Source: Ipomoea triloba (Eukaryota > Streptophyta > Magnoliopsida > Solanales > Convolvulaceae). From it: a stretch of 64,000 nucleotides of DNA. The DNA is taken from contig NC_044929.1 of the NCBI RefSeq assembly GCF_003576645.1, positions 21,217,098 to 21,281,097 of the forward strand. The letters run 5' to 3'. Both the position numbers and the translations under genes were made by a program. Under the pieces are notes generated by a model. The model saw only the letters and a list, made by a program, of their open reading frames with translations. It ran no database searches and was not told the DNA's origin. Below are positions 24,301 through 33,990 of this stretch, in pieces; positions within the stretch are counted from its first letter, which is position 1; every line of letters begins with the position of its first letter.

Positions 24301-25160
24301 AAGTAAATAAAGAATGGCTATGTAATACCTGAAACAATATAAAGGGGAAAGGAACCTTGCTGATACTAACCATTCATAGATGTGCCATCATCTAGTCTCT
24401 TGTTTGAGATATCATGAGGATCAATGCGGATTCCTTTCTTTTTCTTCTTTGGCCGCTCTGTTATGTCTATATTATCAGCCAACCCCTTTTTGTCCTTGGG
24501 CTTTGTCTTAAGAGATTTCTTGAGAGACTCAACTTTTTGCTCGTTTTCGTTCTTATTTGAATTTGTTCTCACTTCAGATCTGCTTTTGGCATTGACATTA
24601 GTCATGGAATCCCCAATGCTATTACCCTTCCTTACAGTCTTAGATTTAGCTCTTGATTTTTTCTCATCAAGGAACTCACCTTCCTGGGATTTCCTTCCTC
24701 TTGGCGATGAATCTCTCCTACTAGACCGCCCAGAGACATGATAATCTTCATTTTCTCTTTGCTTTCCTGTATGCGTCTCAAGTTTAAGCTTATTCCTGCC
24801 TAGCTTAGATAAAGACTTTCTGTTCTGTAACCCCATATTGGCATCCAATGCTCTTTCCTCATCTGTATTTCGACCAGCAGAAATTCTCTTCCTTTTCCCA
24901 CCAGAAGACAATGACTTGATATGACCATCCTCCTCAACCTTCAATATTTCCTTCCTACCTCTCTTTCCAGGCGTAATCTCACCCTTGAAAGAGATATCAA
25001 CTGGTTTTCTTACCCTACTTCCAGTTTTCTTACCTTCTGTAACACTTGTTCTCTTTGAAGTGGTGGTAACAACACTGCCATTACTGGCCTTCGATTTACC
25101 AGCTGAAACTTTCAGTTTCTTCTGAACCCTAGTGTTTTTCAACCCCGTTAGCGCTGGCAT
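21335..25160 (-). CDS. EngB/YihA-type GTP-binding protein with long basic N-terminal extension (10 exons, 545 aa)
   Basis: Minus-strand exons: 25160-24371, 23716-23592, 23478-23359, 23157-23070, 22951-22860, 22786-22682, 22006-21897, 21739-21652, 21561-21526, 21418-21335 (1638 nt, frame closed). Residues 1-263, all from exon 1, are Lys/Arg/Ser-rich and low complexity, with basic patches such as [10 protein letters not shown] that could act as nuclear or nucleolar signals. The GTPase core follows: G1 GRSNVGKS at 375-382, G3 DLPGYG at 420-425, G4 TKTD at 487-490 and G5 SSKSGAG at 522-528, the pattern of TrmE-Era-EngA-EngB-Septin class GTPases. Bacterial EngB works in large ribosomal subunit assembly. 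Plants have organellar EngB proteins plus a longer version, and this gene resembles the longer one. Location is an inference: the extension looks more nuclear/nucleolar than organellar. Two site-II-like boxes lie upstream. Confidence 0.92.
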
Positions 25161-25591
25161 CGTTGTAAAGTACTAATTCAAGTGATACAATCAGAATTTC
25201 AAAGCTCAAATCAAGCAACCAGGAACAGAACCAGACAATCAGAGCACAACTGCGGAAGAGAAGCAATGTAAATACATTATACGTCTCATTTCCATAAACA
25301 CTTGCACACATTGATAGGCACACGATCGAATGAATTCCACTGGTATATACAGAGTAAAAGTCCAAGTTTCATAATAAAACAAAGCCTTACAAATAGGAAA
25401 ACACAATAATACCTTTATTTTTGCATGTATTTTGTGTTAAGAGCATTTTCCGGTGTTGCAGAGATCCTTTTTGGCACCGTTCGCCGCCGCTTGCGGTGGC
25501 TCTACTGCTCTCACTTCAGAGCTGCGGGAAAATCGCCGTCGATGTAGTGTTGAATCACCGTAGCGTCGATTAATTTAAGTCGACAGTCTAT
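25161..25591 (-). other. Upstream region and probable leader of the EngB gene
   Basis: Mixed-composition DNA with GC-richer segment 25460-25560 (TTCGCCGCCGCTTGCGG) that may be the first, non-coding exon. A 5' intron is possible because the site II boxes are over 430 bases from the ATG. The leader structure cannot be fixed from sequence. Confidence 0.35.
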
Positions 25592-25641
25592 GGCCCATAT
25601 GCTGTAGCTTAGCCCAAATCTATTCGTAAAAATAGAGCCCA
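25592..25641 (-). promoter_or_regulatory. Cluster of site II-like boxes upstream of the EngB gene
   Basis: Read on the minus strand, TGGGCC occurs at 25597-25592 and TGGGCT at 25616-25611 and 25641-25636, 430-480 bases before the start codon. Plant site II elements (TGGGCC/T) bind TCP factors and are enriched upstream of ribosome-biogenesis, ribosomal-protein and organelle-biogenesis genes, which suits a ribosome-assembly GTPase. The distance to the ATG implies a leader, perhaps with an intron. The assignment rests on motif matching only. Confidence 0.45.
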
Positions 25642-25689
25642 AAAGATATTGCTTAGTTGTTAATTTGTTATACAATTTAGTTTATAATA

Positions 25690-25935
25690 CTACCTCCGTC
25701 TCATTTTGGTTGTCCGATTCCTTTATCAGGTTATTTTTAATCTAATTTTTCATAATATTAAGTTTAGCATTAATATATAAAATTTATATATTTAGAAACT
25801 ACACTAAAAATACTATTAAACACAAAAAAATAAATTTAAAAATAAAAAAAAATTACTAAAGAAAATAAGTAATAAAGAAATAGTTGATTTGACCAATGAA
25901 TAGTAAATAGGACAAGTAAAATGGGACAGAGGGAG
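25690..25935. mobile_element. Stowaway-type (Tc1/mariner) MITE with TA target duplication
   Basis: Starts CTACCTCCGTCTCATTTTGG and ends AAAATGGGACAGAGGGAG; flanking TA at 25688-25689 and 25936-25937. Termini CTCCGTC(C/T)CATTTT with a TA duplication identify the Stowaway group. A more diverged copy lies at about 17683-17985 in the opposite orientation. Confidence 0.82.
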
Positions 25936-26606
25936 TATTTAAAAACCAAAAATTCTCGAGCTAATACATCTATATGAAAAGTAGGCGAGTGACATGCTAC
26001 TCTCCACAACTTAATAAATAACGGACTTCCCTAGTTAAAGCGTGGACAACACCTTTCGCAGACCACTTAACAAACGAAAACTTTAGACCATCAAACGTGC
26101 GGTGGCTACAAGTTCTTTTATATCATTTACCACCAACCCAAATGCATCATACACAACCTCTCCCTGAATAGGGAATAGCAAGCACCACCGGTTGGGCATC
26201 TATCTCCACTTTCACCCTGTCCGTCCTAATACTTTAACTAGGAGTCGTTAGGATCCCGTCGTGTATGGTTGTCATCTCTATTCATGATATAATTTGTTGC
26301 AATTGATCTACATGTTGAACATCATCAAATATAACCAATAAATATAATGCACTTTTTAAGTACGGAATATCTGTTTAGATTTTTAGTAAAAATGAAACAC
26401 ATCATTCAATTTGATATATCAGATCCAATATCATGCAAAAAGTGATAAGTTTGTATACATGTACGTGTTGCTTGAAGCCCACACATCTAAAGAATAATAT
26501 GAGAATCATCACCCACACCCGCAATATAACTTCCGTGTGCATGGGAAGGAGTAATGAATTTCTTCAATTCTTTTGATTATAATAACTGAGACAAAAAGTA
26601 ATTTCA
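25936..26606. other. Spacer between Stowaway MITE and the OFP17-like gene
   Basis: No gene recognised. It may include the 3' untranslated region of the OFP17-like gene close to 26500-26606. Confidence 0.35.
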
Positions 26607-27191
26607 TTAATTCCTATTATGATTCTTCAAGTGTAACTCGATGTTAGGATCAACGTTGTCGGAAAACACATCCTTGCATAACTCTCTATAGAATCTGCAA
26701 ACAAGATCCAAGAACACCGGACACCTCAGATTCTCCCAGCAGTAAACCAAATCCTCAACATCCATATTCAAATCCCTAACCCCCATTCTCCCTTCTCCGG
26801 CCACTATCCCCGCCAAGCACTTCTCGAACCTTCTACACGCATCGCCGCCGTCCATCTCGTCCGGAATCCGCCCATCTTCCCGACCATTATTCCTCACATA
26901 CGCCGGAGTCAAAGGAGAGGGAAACGGCGCCTTCTGATTAATCGTCGTGTCCGAGTAGCTCTTCAGCTCCATCGCCTCATCTTCGTCGTCGTCCTCTCTC
27001 TCCTTCCTTAAATATCGGAAAATACTTCGCCGGATGCGGCGTTCGCCGGCGATTCTGCGCTGTCTTGGACGGCGGAGCCGCCGGCCGACGGAGAGAGAGT
27101 TTCGGAGCCTGAATTTGAAGAGGTGAAGCATTATTTTCTTGAATGGGGAGAAGATGAAACGCTTGCATGAAGATGTGATCATCAGCTTCAT
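26607..27191 (-). CDS. OFP17: OVATE family protein, OFP17-like (single exon, 194 aa)
   Basis: An uninterrupted frame from ATG at 27191 to the stop at 26607. The N-terminal 70 residues are strongly basic (for example RRLRRPRQRRIAGERR). A short acidic run follows (DDDEDE), then a conserved FPSPLTPAYVRNNG motif near residue 90. The C-terminal module at about residues 118-175 contains RRFEKCLAGIVAGEG and DVEDLVYCWENLRCPVFLDL, which matches the layout of the OVATE domain (Phe-containing first helix, DVEDL, a CW/CY core, then a hydrophobic helix). OVATE proteins are plant transcriptional regulators of organ shape and cell elongation; the OFP17 subgroup is short and divergent. The symbol is given from the FPSPLTPAYV signature and size and is less certain than the family. 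An intronless structure is usual in the family. Confidence 0.68.
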   Translation of the reverse strand: MKLMITSSCKRFIFSPFKKIMLHLFKFRLRNSLSVGRRLRRPRQRRIAGERRIRRSIFRYLRKEREDDDEDEAMELKSYSDTTINQKAPFPSPLTPAYVRNNGREDGRIPDEMDGGDACRRFEKCLAGIVAGEGRMGVRDLNMDVEDLVYCWENLRCPVFLDLVCRFYRELCKDVFSDNVDPNIELHLKNHNRN

Positions 27192-28080
27192 GTCTACTGT
27201 GGTTTAGTTTGATCGATGATCGGTGTAGTGTAGATTAAAGTCTGTGTAATTAATGTTTTATATGTACAGAAACTGAACTGATGAAGAAGTAATGGGATAC
27301 ACGTCCAGAAATGATATGATGTTGTTGGTGAAGAAAAGTGGGACACCATCAACTCACAAACCATTTTTTTTTTTTGAAAACCTATTCATTCAACACTATA
27401 CATGGCTGCATTATATTTTGAATCTTTTATTTTAAAATAAAATTAGAAAAAGTGTCAAATCCACAAACATTATAAAATTAATAGTATTTTTGCTTATTTT
27501 TAGATATTATATTTAAAATATTTTTGGATATGTTTGGTTTAAATAAAAAAATATTTTAGCCCTAAACTATCACACAACTAATGTAGGCCTCATGAGCCTA
27601 GGCTACTCAATCTTGTGTGACGGTGACTAGACTTTTACATGTATTATTTTAGATGTGACAAGAATTTAACTTGATGAATTAATCAATTTTAAATCAGGAA
27701 CAATCTCAGCCAAATTAGTTAGACTATTGACTTAGTAATTATACGGTTATAAATTCGATACTCTTTTTTTTCCAATCGAGAAAGCCAAGGTACGAATTTA
27801 GAACTTTACAATTACCATACTCACCAACTACTTGATTGGGCATTAATTGATTGGAGATTATACAACAATAGATCAAGATTTTTTTTGTATTTACATTTGG
27901 AGTTTTGACCATTACAAGCTACTCAAGTTGTTCTTACCTCATCAATCACAAAACTGCAGAAAACACACATCAAAATTTAACATAAAAAAAGCTTAGCTTA
28001 TTTCACTCTCTGAACTCCCATCTCATCAAATCTACCAGTTTTATTATGGTCATATGCCCCTTACCAGTCACAAACCAAGC
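27192..28080. other. Spacer between OFP17-like gene and WNK4-like gene
   Basis: Includes the leader and promoter of the OFP17-like gene (27192-27400) and the 3' region of the kinase gene. A degenerate tRNA-like segment around 27700-27760 (TTAGTTAGACTATTGACTTAG followed by ATAAATTCGATAC) is probably an old SINE head. No gene seen. Confidence 0.4.
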
Positions 28081-31000
28081 TCAATTCTCAGAAGAAGAAG
28101 CAGCATTTACGCATCGAGAGCTCTTTCTAGACCCCTCGCGAGGGGCTTGGAACCCGATGTTCTCAACAGATCCAACAGTGTTGAACAATCGCCTTTTGCT
28201 CACCTCCTCCACCAATGATCGGTGCAGTAGCTGGCTGCGCATATCTACTAGGGATCGGTTCCTTGTTAATCTACGCATCTCAAGCGTGCATTTATCTCGA
28301 GAAGTTGAAGCTCGGTTCGTTTCCGGCACGTCCTTGCACGTTTGAGCCGGGGAGTTCCCGGTGCTTGAATTCTCTCCAGGACAGAATCGGGAATGGCTAT
28401 GCGTAACAGCAACTGATGCCTGACTTTGTTTCCTCGGGCTTATATGATCGTTCTCGTCGCTAGAAACATAATTCAAGTATGAATAGTTACCCGAGCACGA
28501 AGAGCCCTCCGAGCTCGTGTCTTCATACCATTCATCTACACACATATATAGAGATAAAATTGACGCTATGATCATACACAATTATAACAAATGAATAACA
28601 CGGAAGAAAGAGTTATTCACAATTTCACATACCTTGAAGCCATCGGGGACCTTGGCTATTTCCTGAAAACGACACTTGGGATGACGAACAAGATGAGAAT
28701 GAGAAGTGAGGATTGTGATGTTCGTTATCGCTGTCCTTATAGTTAAGCGCGTGGTAATCAGATGAGTCGTACTGATTCCATTTCTTCCACTGAGGCACTA
28801 GGCCAGTAATCTCCCCGTCAATCATATTTGCGATTTCAGTAGGTTTCCAGTCTGTAATTTCTAATTCCTTCACCATTTCAATCGCAACATCAGTTGGGGT
28901 GTCGCTTAAAATGTCAAACGGAAAGAACACATTCCTAACAGCACCTGCAAGGACAGAAAATTTTCAAAATCTATACTTTTGGATGACGAGGGACACCCGT
29001 AGTCACTATCCGAGTGTGTGCATTGGGTAAACCTCGCCTTATGACTCTAGCCGGTAAAGGATCACAAGGAGGTAAACCATTCTAGGTTTCTCATAGCTGA
29101 CCGGCTCAAGCTAAGAAGGCCAATAGGCCGCTCCCACTAGGAGTCGAACTTGGGACCTTGGGGTTACCAAGCCAACCATAATCTAAACTTTGATTCTATA
29201 GGAAGAAGGGTAACACTTGTGTGAGACTGTCTCACGGGTCACAATCCGTGAGACGGGTCAGATATTTGATTAATGGGTCGGATCTTTGACCTCATTAACT
29301 AAATATCTGACCCATCTCACGGATTGAGACCCGTGAGACAGTCTCACACAAATGTTACCCCTTCCTAGGCAAAAACTTGTGTGAGACCGTCTCACTGGTC
29401 TCAATCCGTGAGATGGGTCGGATCTTTAATTAATGAGGTCAAAGATCCGACCCATTAATCAAATATCTGACCGAACTTTAGTGACCTCATTCACTTCTAA
29501 AACAAAGAGATAACGCATTACAACTAGCAAGAAGCTTCATAAACCATTAAAGGGAAAATATATATATACCTTCTTTATCAGCGATCTGCACTTTAAGAAA
29601 GATGGTTTCATCTTCCGGATTTGACTTCCCGGTGATAGTCATGTTAGTCCTTGGTGCGGCTTCGTTCAAGTTAAGGTCTTCGAATCCAATATTGTCATTT
29701 AAAAAAGACTTCTGACATCCAACCATTTTTATTGGCTTCATAATAAAATCATCGATGGCGAGGAATGAATCTACCATTAGCTCTTGTGCTGATAATCTCT
29801 TTGAGACGGGTTCCAAGCATTTTCCAATAAATCGTTGAGCTTCCACGTCTTGAACCTTGTAAAATGCCTTCGGTTTTTTACCCTAGGGGAGTATTTCACT
29901 TGCCATATTAACAAGTCTCTTGAGAGAATGACGATAGTCAACACATAACATTTCGAATATGATCTTACCGCTGTCACTTTCTTGTAAATTTGAGCGGGAT
30001 TGGAGCATTCACTGTATGGATATTCAGTCGTGAGCATTTCTAAAATACACATTCCAAATGAGTATACATCGACAAGCTCGTTGTAGTTCTCATCATATAG
30101 CTCCGGTGCCATGAACTCCGGTGTGCCTATTACCATAAACACGAGAAAAATAATGATTTTATCTTACCTTAAAAATTTATATATAAAATCCAGATTTTTC
30201 TATTTTTCTCTCTCGAGTTTAAACATTAGCCAATGCTCTCTCGTCTCTACTCTCTACTCTCTGCTCTTTGCACTACGAAGCACTCGGGAATAGAACTATT
30301 AGCTACAAAAAAGACGCAAATGAGAAAGAATACCTATGACACTATGTGCCCTATGGGATCCACGAAGAATAGTTGCAAGGCCGAGATCACCGATCTTGAC
30401 TTGTCCAAGATGGCCATTGACAAAAATGTTGTCGCACTTGAGATCTCGATGGATCACCGGAGGATCATGGCCGTGTAAATAAACAAGGCCTTTGAGTATT
30501 TGGCGGGCCCAAATCTTAATCGCACAAATGTCTACTTGCTTGTACTTCTTCCTGTATCTGCAGTCAATCGGAAGATTGCATCAATTCCACATTTCCACTT
30601 TGTCGTTATCATCAAATGGCCAAAAAAGTAGCAGCACTAGCCCAAGTAATACTCAACACTACTTAACCAGTTCTCTTGACCTACTATTCTTTTAACCTAA
30701 ACTTTGCAACTTTATTCCGTTCACACGAAACAAAGATTAGAAGCCTCTCAGTATCCAACAGCATTTCACCCTTTTCTCAACAAAACCAGAGTATCAAACA
30801 TGACTGATTGGATTCACGACACCACTAAAAAAAGCAAAACCCATTAAAGGGAATAGATGCATTCACTAAACGAGTGTTCTCGTTCTCCTCACACTCGCAA
30901 CACACCAACCTAGCTAATGCAATTTCCCGGGACTAACCATCCCTCGTTCCAGCATACACACAAGCAAGACTCGATAACTATCAGACTACGAGTTTCACGT

Positions 31001-32015
31001 TGAAACCAAATTCACTAAACGTGTTCTCGTTCTCCTCACACTCGCAACACACCAACCTAGCTAATGCAATTTCCCGGGACTAACCATCGCTCGTTCCAGC
31101 ATACACATAAGCAAGACTCGATAACTATCAGACTACGAGTCTCGCGTTGAAACCAAATTCACTACACCGTTTCTAACCAAAATGGAAGCACGAAACGAGG
31201 CTGGCTTACCCTCTGAGCGTGCCAGAAGTGAACATCTCGGTGATGAAATTGAAGGTCCTGCGCTCGACATCAATCCAAGACGAATAGAACCGGATGATGG
31301 AACTGTGACTGAGTGAGCTCAGAAGATGCACTTCCGAGTAAAGCCTCTGCAAATCCTCGGGCGTCTGTAGCACATCATTCAGCTTAATTTGGCTCCACGC
31401 CACTTCCATTCCAAGCACTTCATCAATTGCCTTGTACACTGTTTTCATTGCCCCTTTCCCCAGAATTTCCCCCAACTACCCCCCATTTCAACCCAAAATA
31501 AAAAGGCCAATAAAACATATCAGAAATCAAGAAAATTGCAATTAAACTATAATTCACAGTCCCATTCTTGAAATTAAATATACTAAAACAAACAAAAGAA
31601 CTGCTTAATCTTAACCCTTTAAACAGCCACCTACTCAAACTCATAACTTTAAACTTTTCCAGAATTCCACAGCTTTATTCAGATAAATACGAAATTTACA
31701 ATTAAAAAAAAAACATTACTTTTCTCCTGAATACTACTTTGGAGTATTATTTTAGGAATCTAATTAGTGCAAAAATAAAAAAATAAATAAATAAATTCAT
31801 GAACTCCATACGCTGCCCATTAATTCATTATATATCCAGTATAGATATACACATGCATGTTTACATATAATGAAAACAATTCATATTAAAAAAAGAACAA
31901 GAAAAACTAAAAATATTAATAATTATTAGAAATCACTTACTCGACCATAGCGACCAGTGGGATCAGTTTCGACATATCCGAGGTAATCATCCTCAGCAAA
32001 TCGTCCCTTGTACAT
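28081..32015 (-). CDS. WNK4: WNK (with-no-lysine) Ser/Thr kinase, WNK4-like (7 exons, 600 aa)
   Basis: Minus-strand exons: 32015-31941, 31475-31210, 30557-30334, 30126-29969, 29882-29570, 28944-28633, 28535-28081; 1803 nt, all GT-AG. The start is fixed by an in-frame TAG three codons upstream. The kinase domain begins in exon 2 with [10 protein letters not shown] (32-40); the Lys at 36 is the WNK-type catalytic lysine in the glycine loop, while the usual beta-3 position reads VAWSQ. HRDLK is at 150-154, the metal motif is DLG (171-173) rather than DFG, and GTPEFMAPE at 189-197. Residues about 349-391 ([12 protein letters not shown] and following) match the OSR1-like/autoinhibitory domain. The tail is Ser-rich with [15 protein letters not shown]. 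Plant WNKs act in circadian, flowering and osmotic signalling; which substrates this one uses cannot be told. Introns contain a 149-bp tandem duplication, a SINE and foldback repeats. Confidence 0.95.
28982..29179 (-). mobile_element. tRNA-derived SINE, family B, in WNK intron 5
   Basis: Read on the minus strand it has a box A-like GGCTTGGTAACCCCAAGG and box B-like AAGTTCGACTCC. Flanks AATCTATACTTTTG at 28968-28981 and AATCTAAACTTTG at 29180-29192 are a slightly diverged target duplication. Different in sequence from the GGGGTAGCTCAAGTG family elsewhere in the window. Confidence 0.68.
29199..29368. mobile_element. Foldback MITE in WNK intron 5
   Basis: Two arms of about 70 bases: the left contains TTGTGTGAGACTGTCTCACG and the right CGTGAGACAGTCTCACACAA, with further pairing through GATTGTGACC and the GGGTCAGATATTT segment. 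Ends AGGAAG / CTTCCT also pair. Such elements fold into a nearly perfect hairpin in the RNA of the intron. Confidence 0.75.
29375..29474. mobile_element. Partial second foldback copy, adjacent
   Basis: Repeats the left arm of the preceding element (TTGTGTGAGACCGTCTCACT, CAATCCGTGAGATGGGTCGG) and a short inverted centre (GGTCGGATCTTT paired with AAAGATCCGACC), then stops at ATATCTGACC without its right arm. A truncated or partly duplicated copy. Confidence 0.62.
30862..31157. repeat. Tandem duplication of about 149 bases in WNK intron 2
   Basis: Units 30862-31010 and 31011-31157 begin TTCACTAAACG and run through TCGTTCTCCTCACACTCGCA to GTTGAAACCAAA. The copies differ at only a few positions plus a 2-base indel, so the duplication is recent. 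It does not touch an exon. Confidence 0.88.
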
Positions 32016-32531
32016 GTTTCTCTAATACGACAGCAATATATATAAAAATACACAAATTCAGCTTAGGAATTTTGTGTTCTTAGTGTTTATGATAAAATTA
32101 ATAAGGAAAAAAAGAAGTAAGGAGGGAGGGTCTAAGAAATAATAATCCTGGGTTTTCCCTCGTGGTTTTCATAGGAGAAGACTCGAAAGAGAAGGCAAGG
32201 GAGACTTGAGCAGTCAATCCTGTGCATGATATTCCCCCCCGCCATTGTTGCTTCTCCTCCCAGTTGGAGTGCCACGTCGTAATTCCTGCCCACCATCTCA
32301 CTTGATTTGATTGACGGAATTCACGAAAACGAAATTTAATAAGGCCGAGGAAGAAAAAAGAGGAACAGCGATGTTTTTTGTACTAGGATTTGACAGGGGG
32401 AATGGAAATGTATTAATTCCTTGCTATAATCCCCCCAAAAAAACCCATATTTTTACACCAAAAAAAATTCTGGTTTTTTTTTTTTTTTTTTTTTTTTTTT
32501 CTGTGGGTAGTATTAAAGAGTGTTTGTGGGT

Positions 32532-32566
<35 letters not shown>

Positions 32567-32689
32567 AAGAAAGAAACAAGGATGTGTTGGGTTTTGCTGG
32601 GGCGGGGANAAAAAAAAAAAAAAAAATTTTGTTTTTTTTTTTTTTTTTTTTTTTTTTTCTGTGGGTAGTATTAAAGAGTGTTTGTGGGT

Positions 32690-32724
<35 letters not shown>

Positions 32725-33143
32725 AAGAAAGAAACAAGGATGTGTTGGGTTTTGCTGGGGCGGGGAGTTAGCGGGGAAGCTTTAAATTGGGGGTGGGGCA
32801 GATGAGTGAGTACAGTGAATAGTACAGATGTTAACGTGAGTGATGAGTGATGACAAAAAGGATAGGGTTGACTGGAAGTGGCTTTAAATATTGGGGCCTC
32901 ATTTTATCTTCAAAATGCATCACGTCCAACGTTGTACCTTGTTGAGGTGTTTGGTAAGATATCATCTTAATTTCATTCTTATCAAATTGCATAAATTTTT
33001 TATTTCATTTGGTAGGAGGGAATTACAATTTTATATGGCCGTGACATCTTATATGAGAGAATCATTTCGTGTCACTAAACTAAGGTCAGTAGTATTATTA
33101 TTATTATTACTCCGTATTATTATACAATGACACTTTAGTCTTT
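32016..33143. other. Upstream region of the WNK gene, with low-complexity tracts
   Basis: Contains the promoter/leader of the kinase gene near 32016-32300, long T runs, GA microsatellites and the 108-base duplication described separately. Nothing coding seen. Confidence 0.4.
32501..32766. repeat. 108-bp duplication with an N between copies (likely assembly artefact)
   Basis: 32501-32608 and 32659-32766 are the same sequence (CTGTGGGTAGTATTAAAGAG, a (GA)n run, then AAAGAAGAAAGAAACAAGGA to GGCGGGGA), each led by a T run. An N at 32609 and an A-run lie between them. A duplicated contig end joined across a homopolymer is the simplest explanation. Confidence 0.75.
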
Positions 33144-33990
33144 GGCCCTGTTTGGTAAATGGCGGTTGTTATGCCGTGGACCCAGGTCCACCTTGCAAGG
33201 TGGACCTGGGTCTACATTCATATACACTATACTCTACATTCACACTTTGTAAACTTCACATTCACACATTACAGGATTATATGTTTAGTAACTATATTAC
33301 CACTGTTATGCATTCACACATTCAAAACTCTATATTCACATGTCCTATACTCCATATTCACAACTTGGGAACTCCACATTCACACATTACAGGGCTACAA
33401 GTTGCTAGAACTTCTTAACTCTATTACAGATTCACACATGCATAACTCTACATTCACGATTTCTATACTCCATATTCACAATTTGAAACCTCCACATTCA
33501 TACATTTCTGGGCAACTCTACATTCACACAATCATAAATCTACATTCACGATTTCTATACTCTACATTCACACTTTGAAACCTCTACATTCACACATTTT
33601 TGGACAACTCTATATTCAGCAATATGTTTACTAATTTTTTTTAAAAAAAAAATGACGTAGTTTTGGACCGAGGTCCACCTTGCAAGGTGGACCTCCACAA
33701 CATAATTTGCCGGTAAACGGTTGTTGGCTGATTTGGTTGGCTGTTTGGGTTAGAAGGTATGATTTGTTGATAATATTAGCTGATTGTAAAAAGTTGTTTG
33801 ATAAATTAGCTGTTAGCTGATACCTATTTGGTATAATTTCTTTTCTCAAAAAGCTAATTGAAAAGGCTGTTTTGAGTAGCCTTTTGAATTTTAGCATTTT
33901 GGAGTTACAAAAAGCTTATTAACCAAACAACTAATAGTGGTTAAATAAGCCAAAATTAGCTGATAGACTGATTATTTACCAAACAGTGTC
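33144..33990. mobile_element. GGCCCTGTTTGGTAAAT-type MITE, copy 2, interrupted by a MULE-like element
   Basis: Left end GGCCCTGTTTGGTAAATGG at 33144; the rest resumes at 33712 and ends ATTTACCAAACAGTGTC at 33990. From 33712 to 33990 it is the inverted complement of 417-663. The interruption (33163-33711) has its own target duplication inside this element, which shows it came second. Confidence 0.7.
33163..33711. mobile_element. MULE-like MITE, 9-bp target duplication (GGTAAATGG / GGTAAACGG)
   Basis: Starts CGGTTGTTATGCCGTGGACC and ends GGTGGACCTCCACAACATAATTTGCC. Flanks at 33154-33162 and 33712-33720 match in 8 of 9 bases. Near each end there is a palindrome GGTCCACCTTGCAAGGTGGACC. The interior has many copies of TCTACATTCACA-like phrases. 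The termini agree with the elements at 50454 and 52038. No coding frame. Confidence 0.8.

Noticed and set aside
30233..30478. A plus-strand gene overlapping the WNK exon 3
   Set aside because: Shadow frame of the kinase exon on the opposite strand.
30862..31157. A CRISPR-like array
   Set aside because: Only two long adjacent units with no spacers, in a plant intron; an ordinary tandem duplication.
33152..33578. Open frames of 88 and 139 codons
   Set aside because: They read through the TCTACATTCACA-type repeats of the MULE-like element and have repetitive His/Thr/Ile composition.
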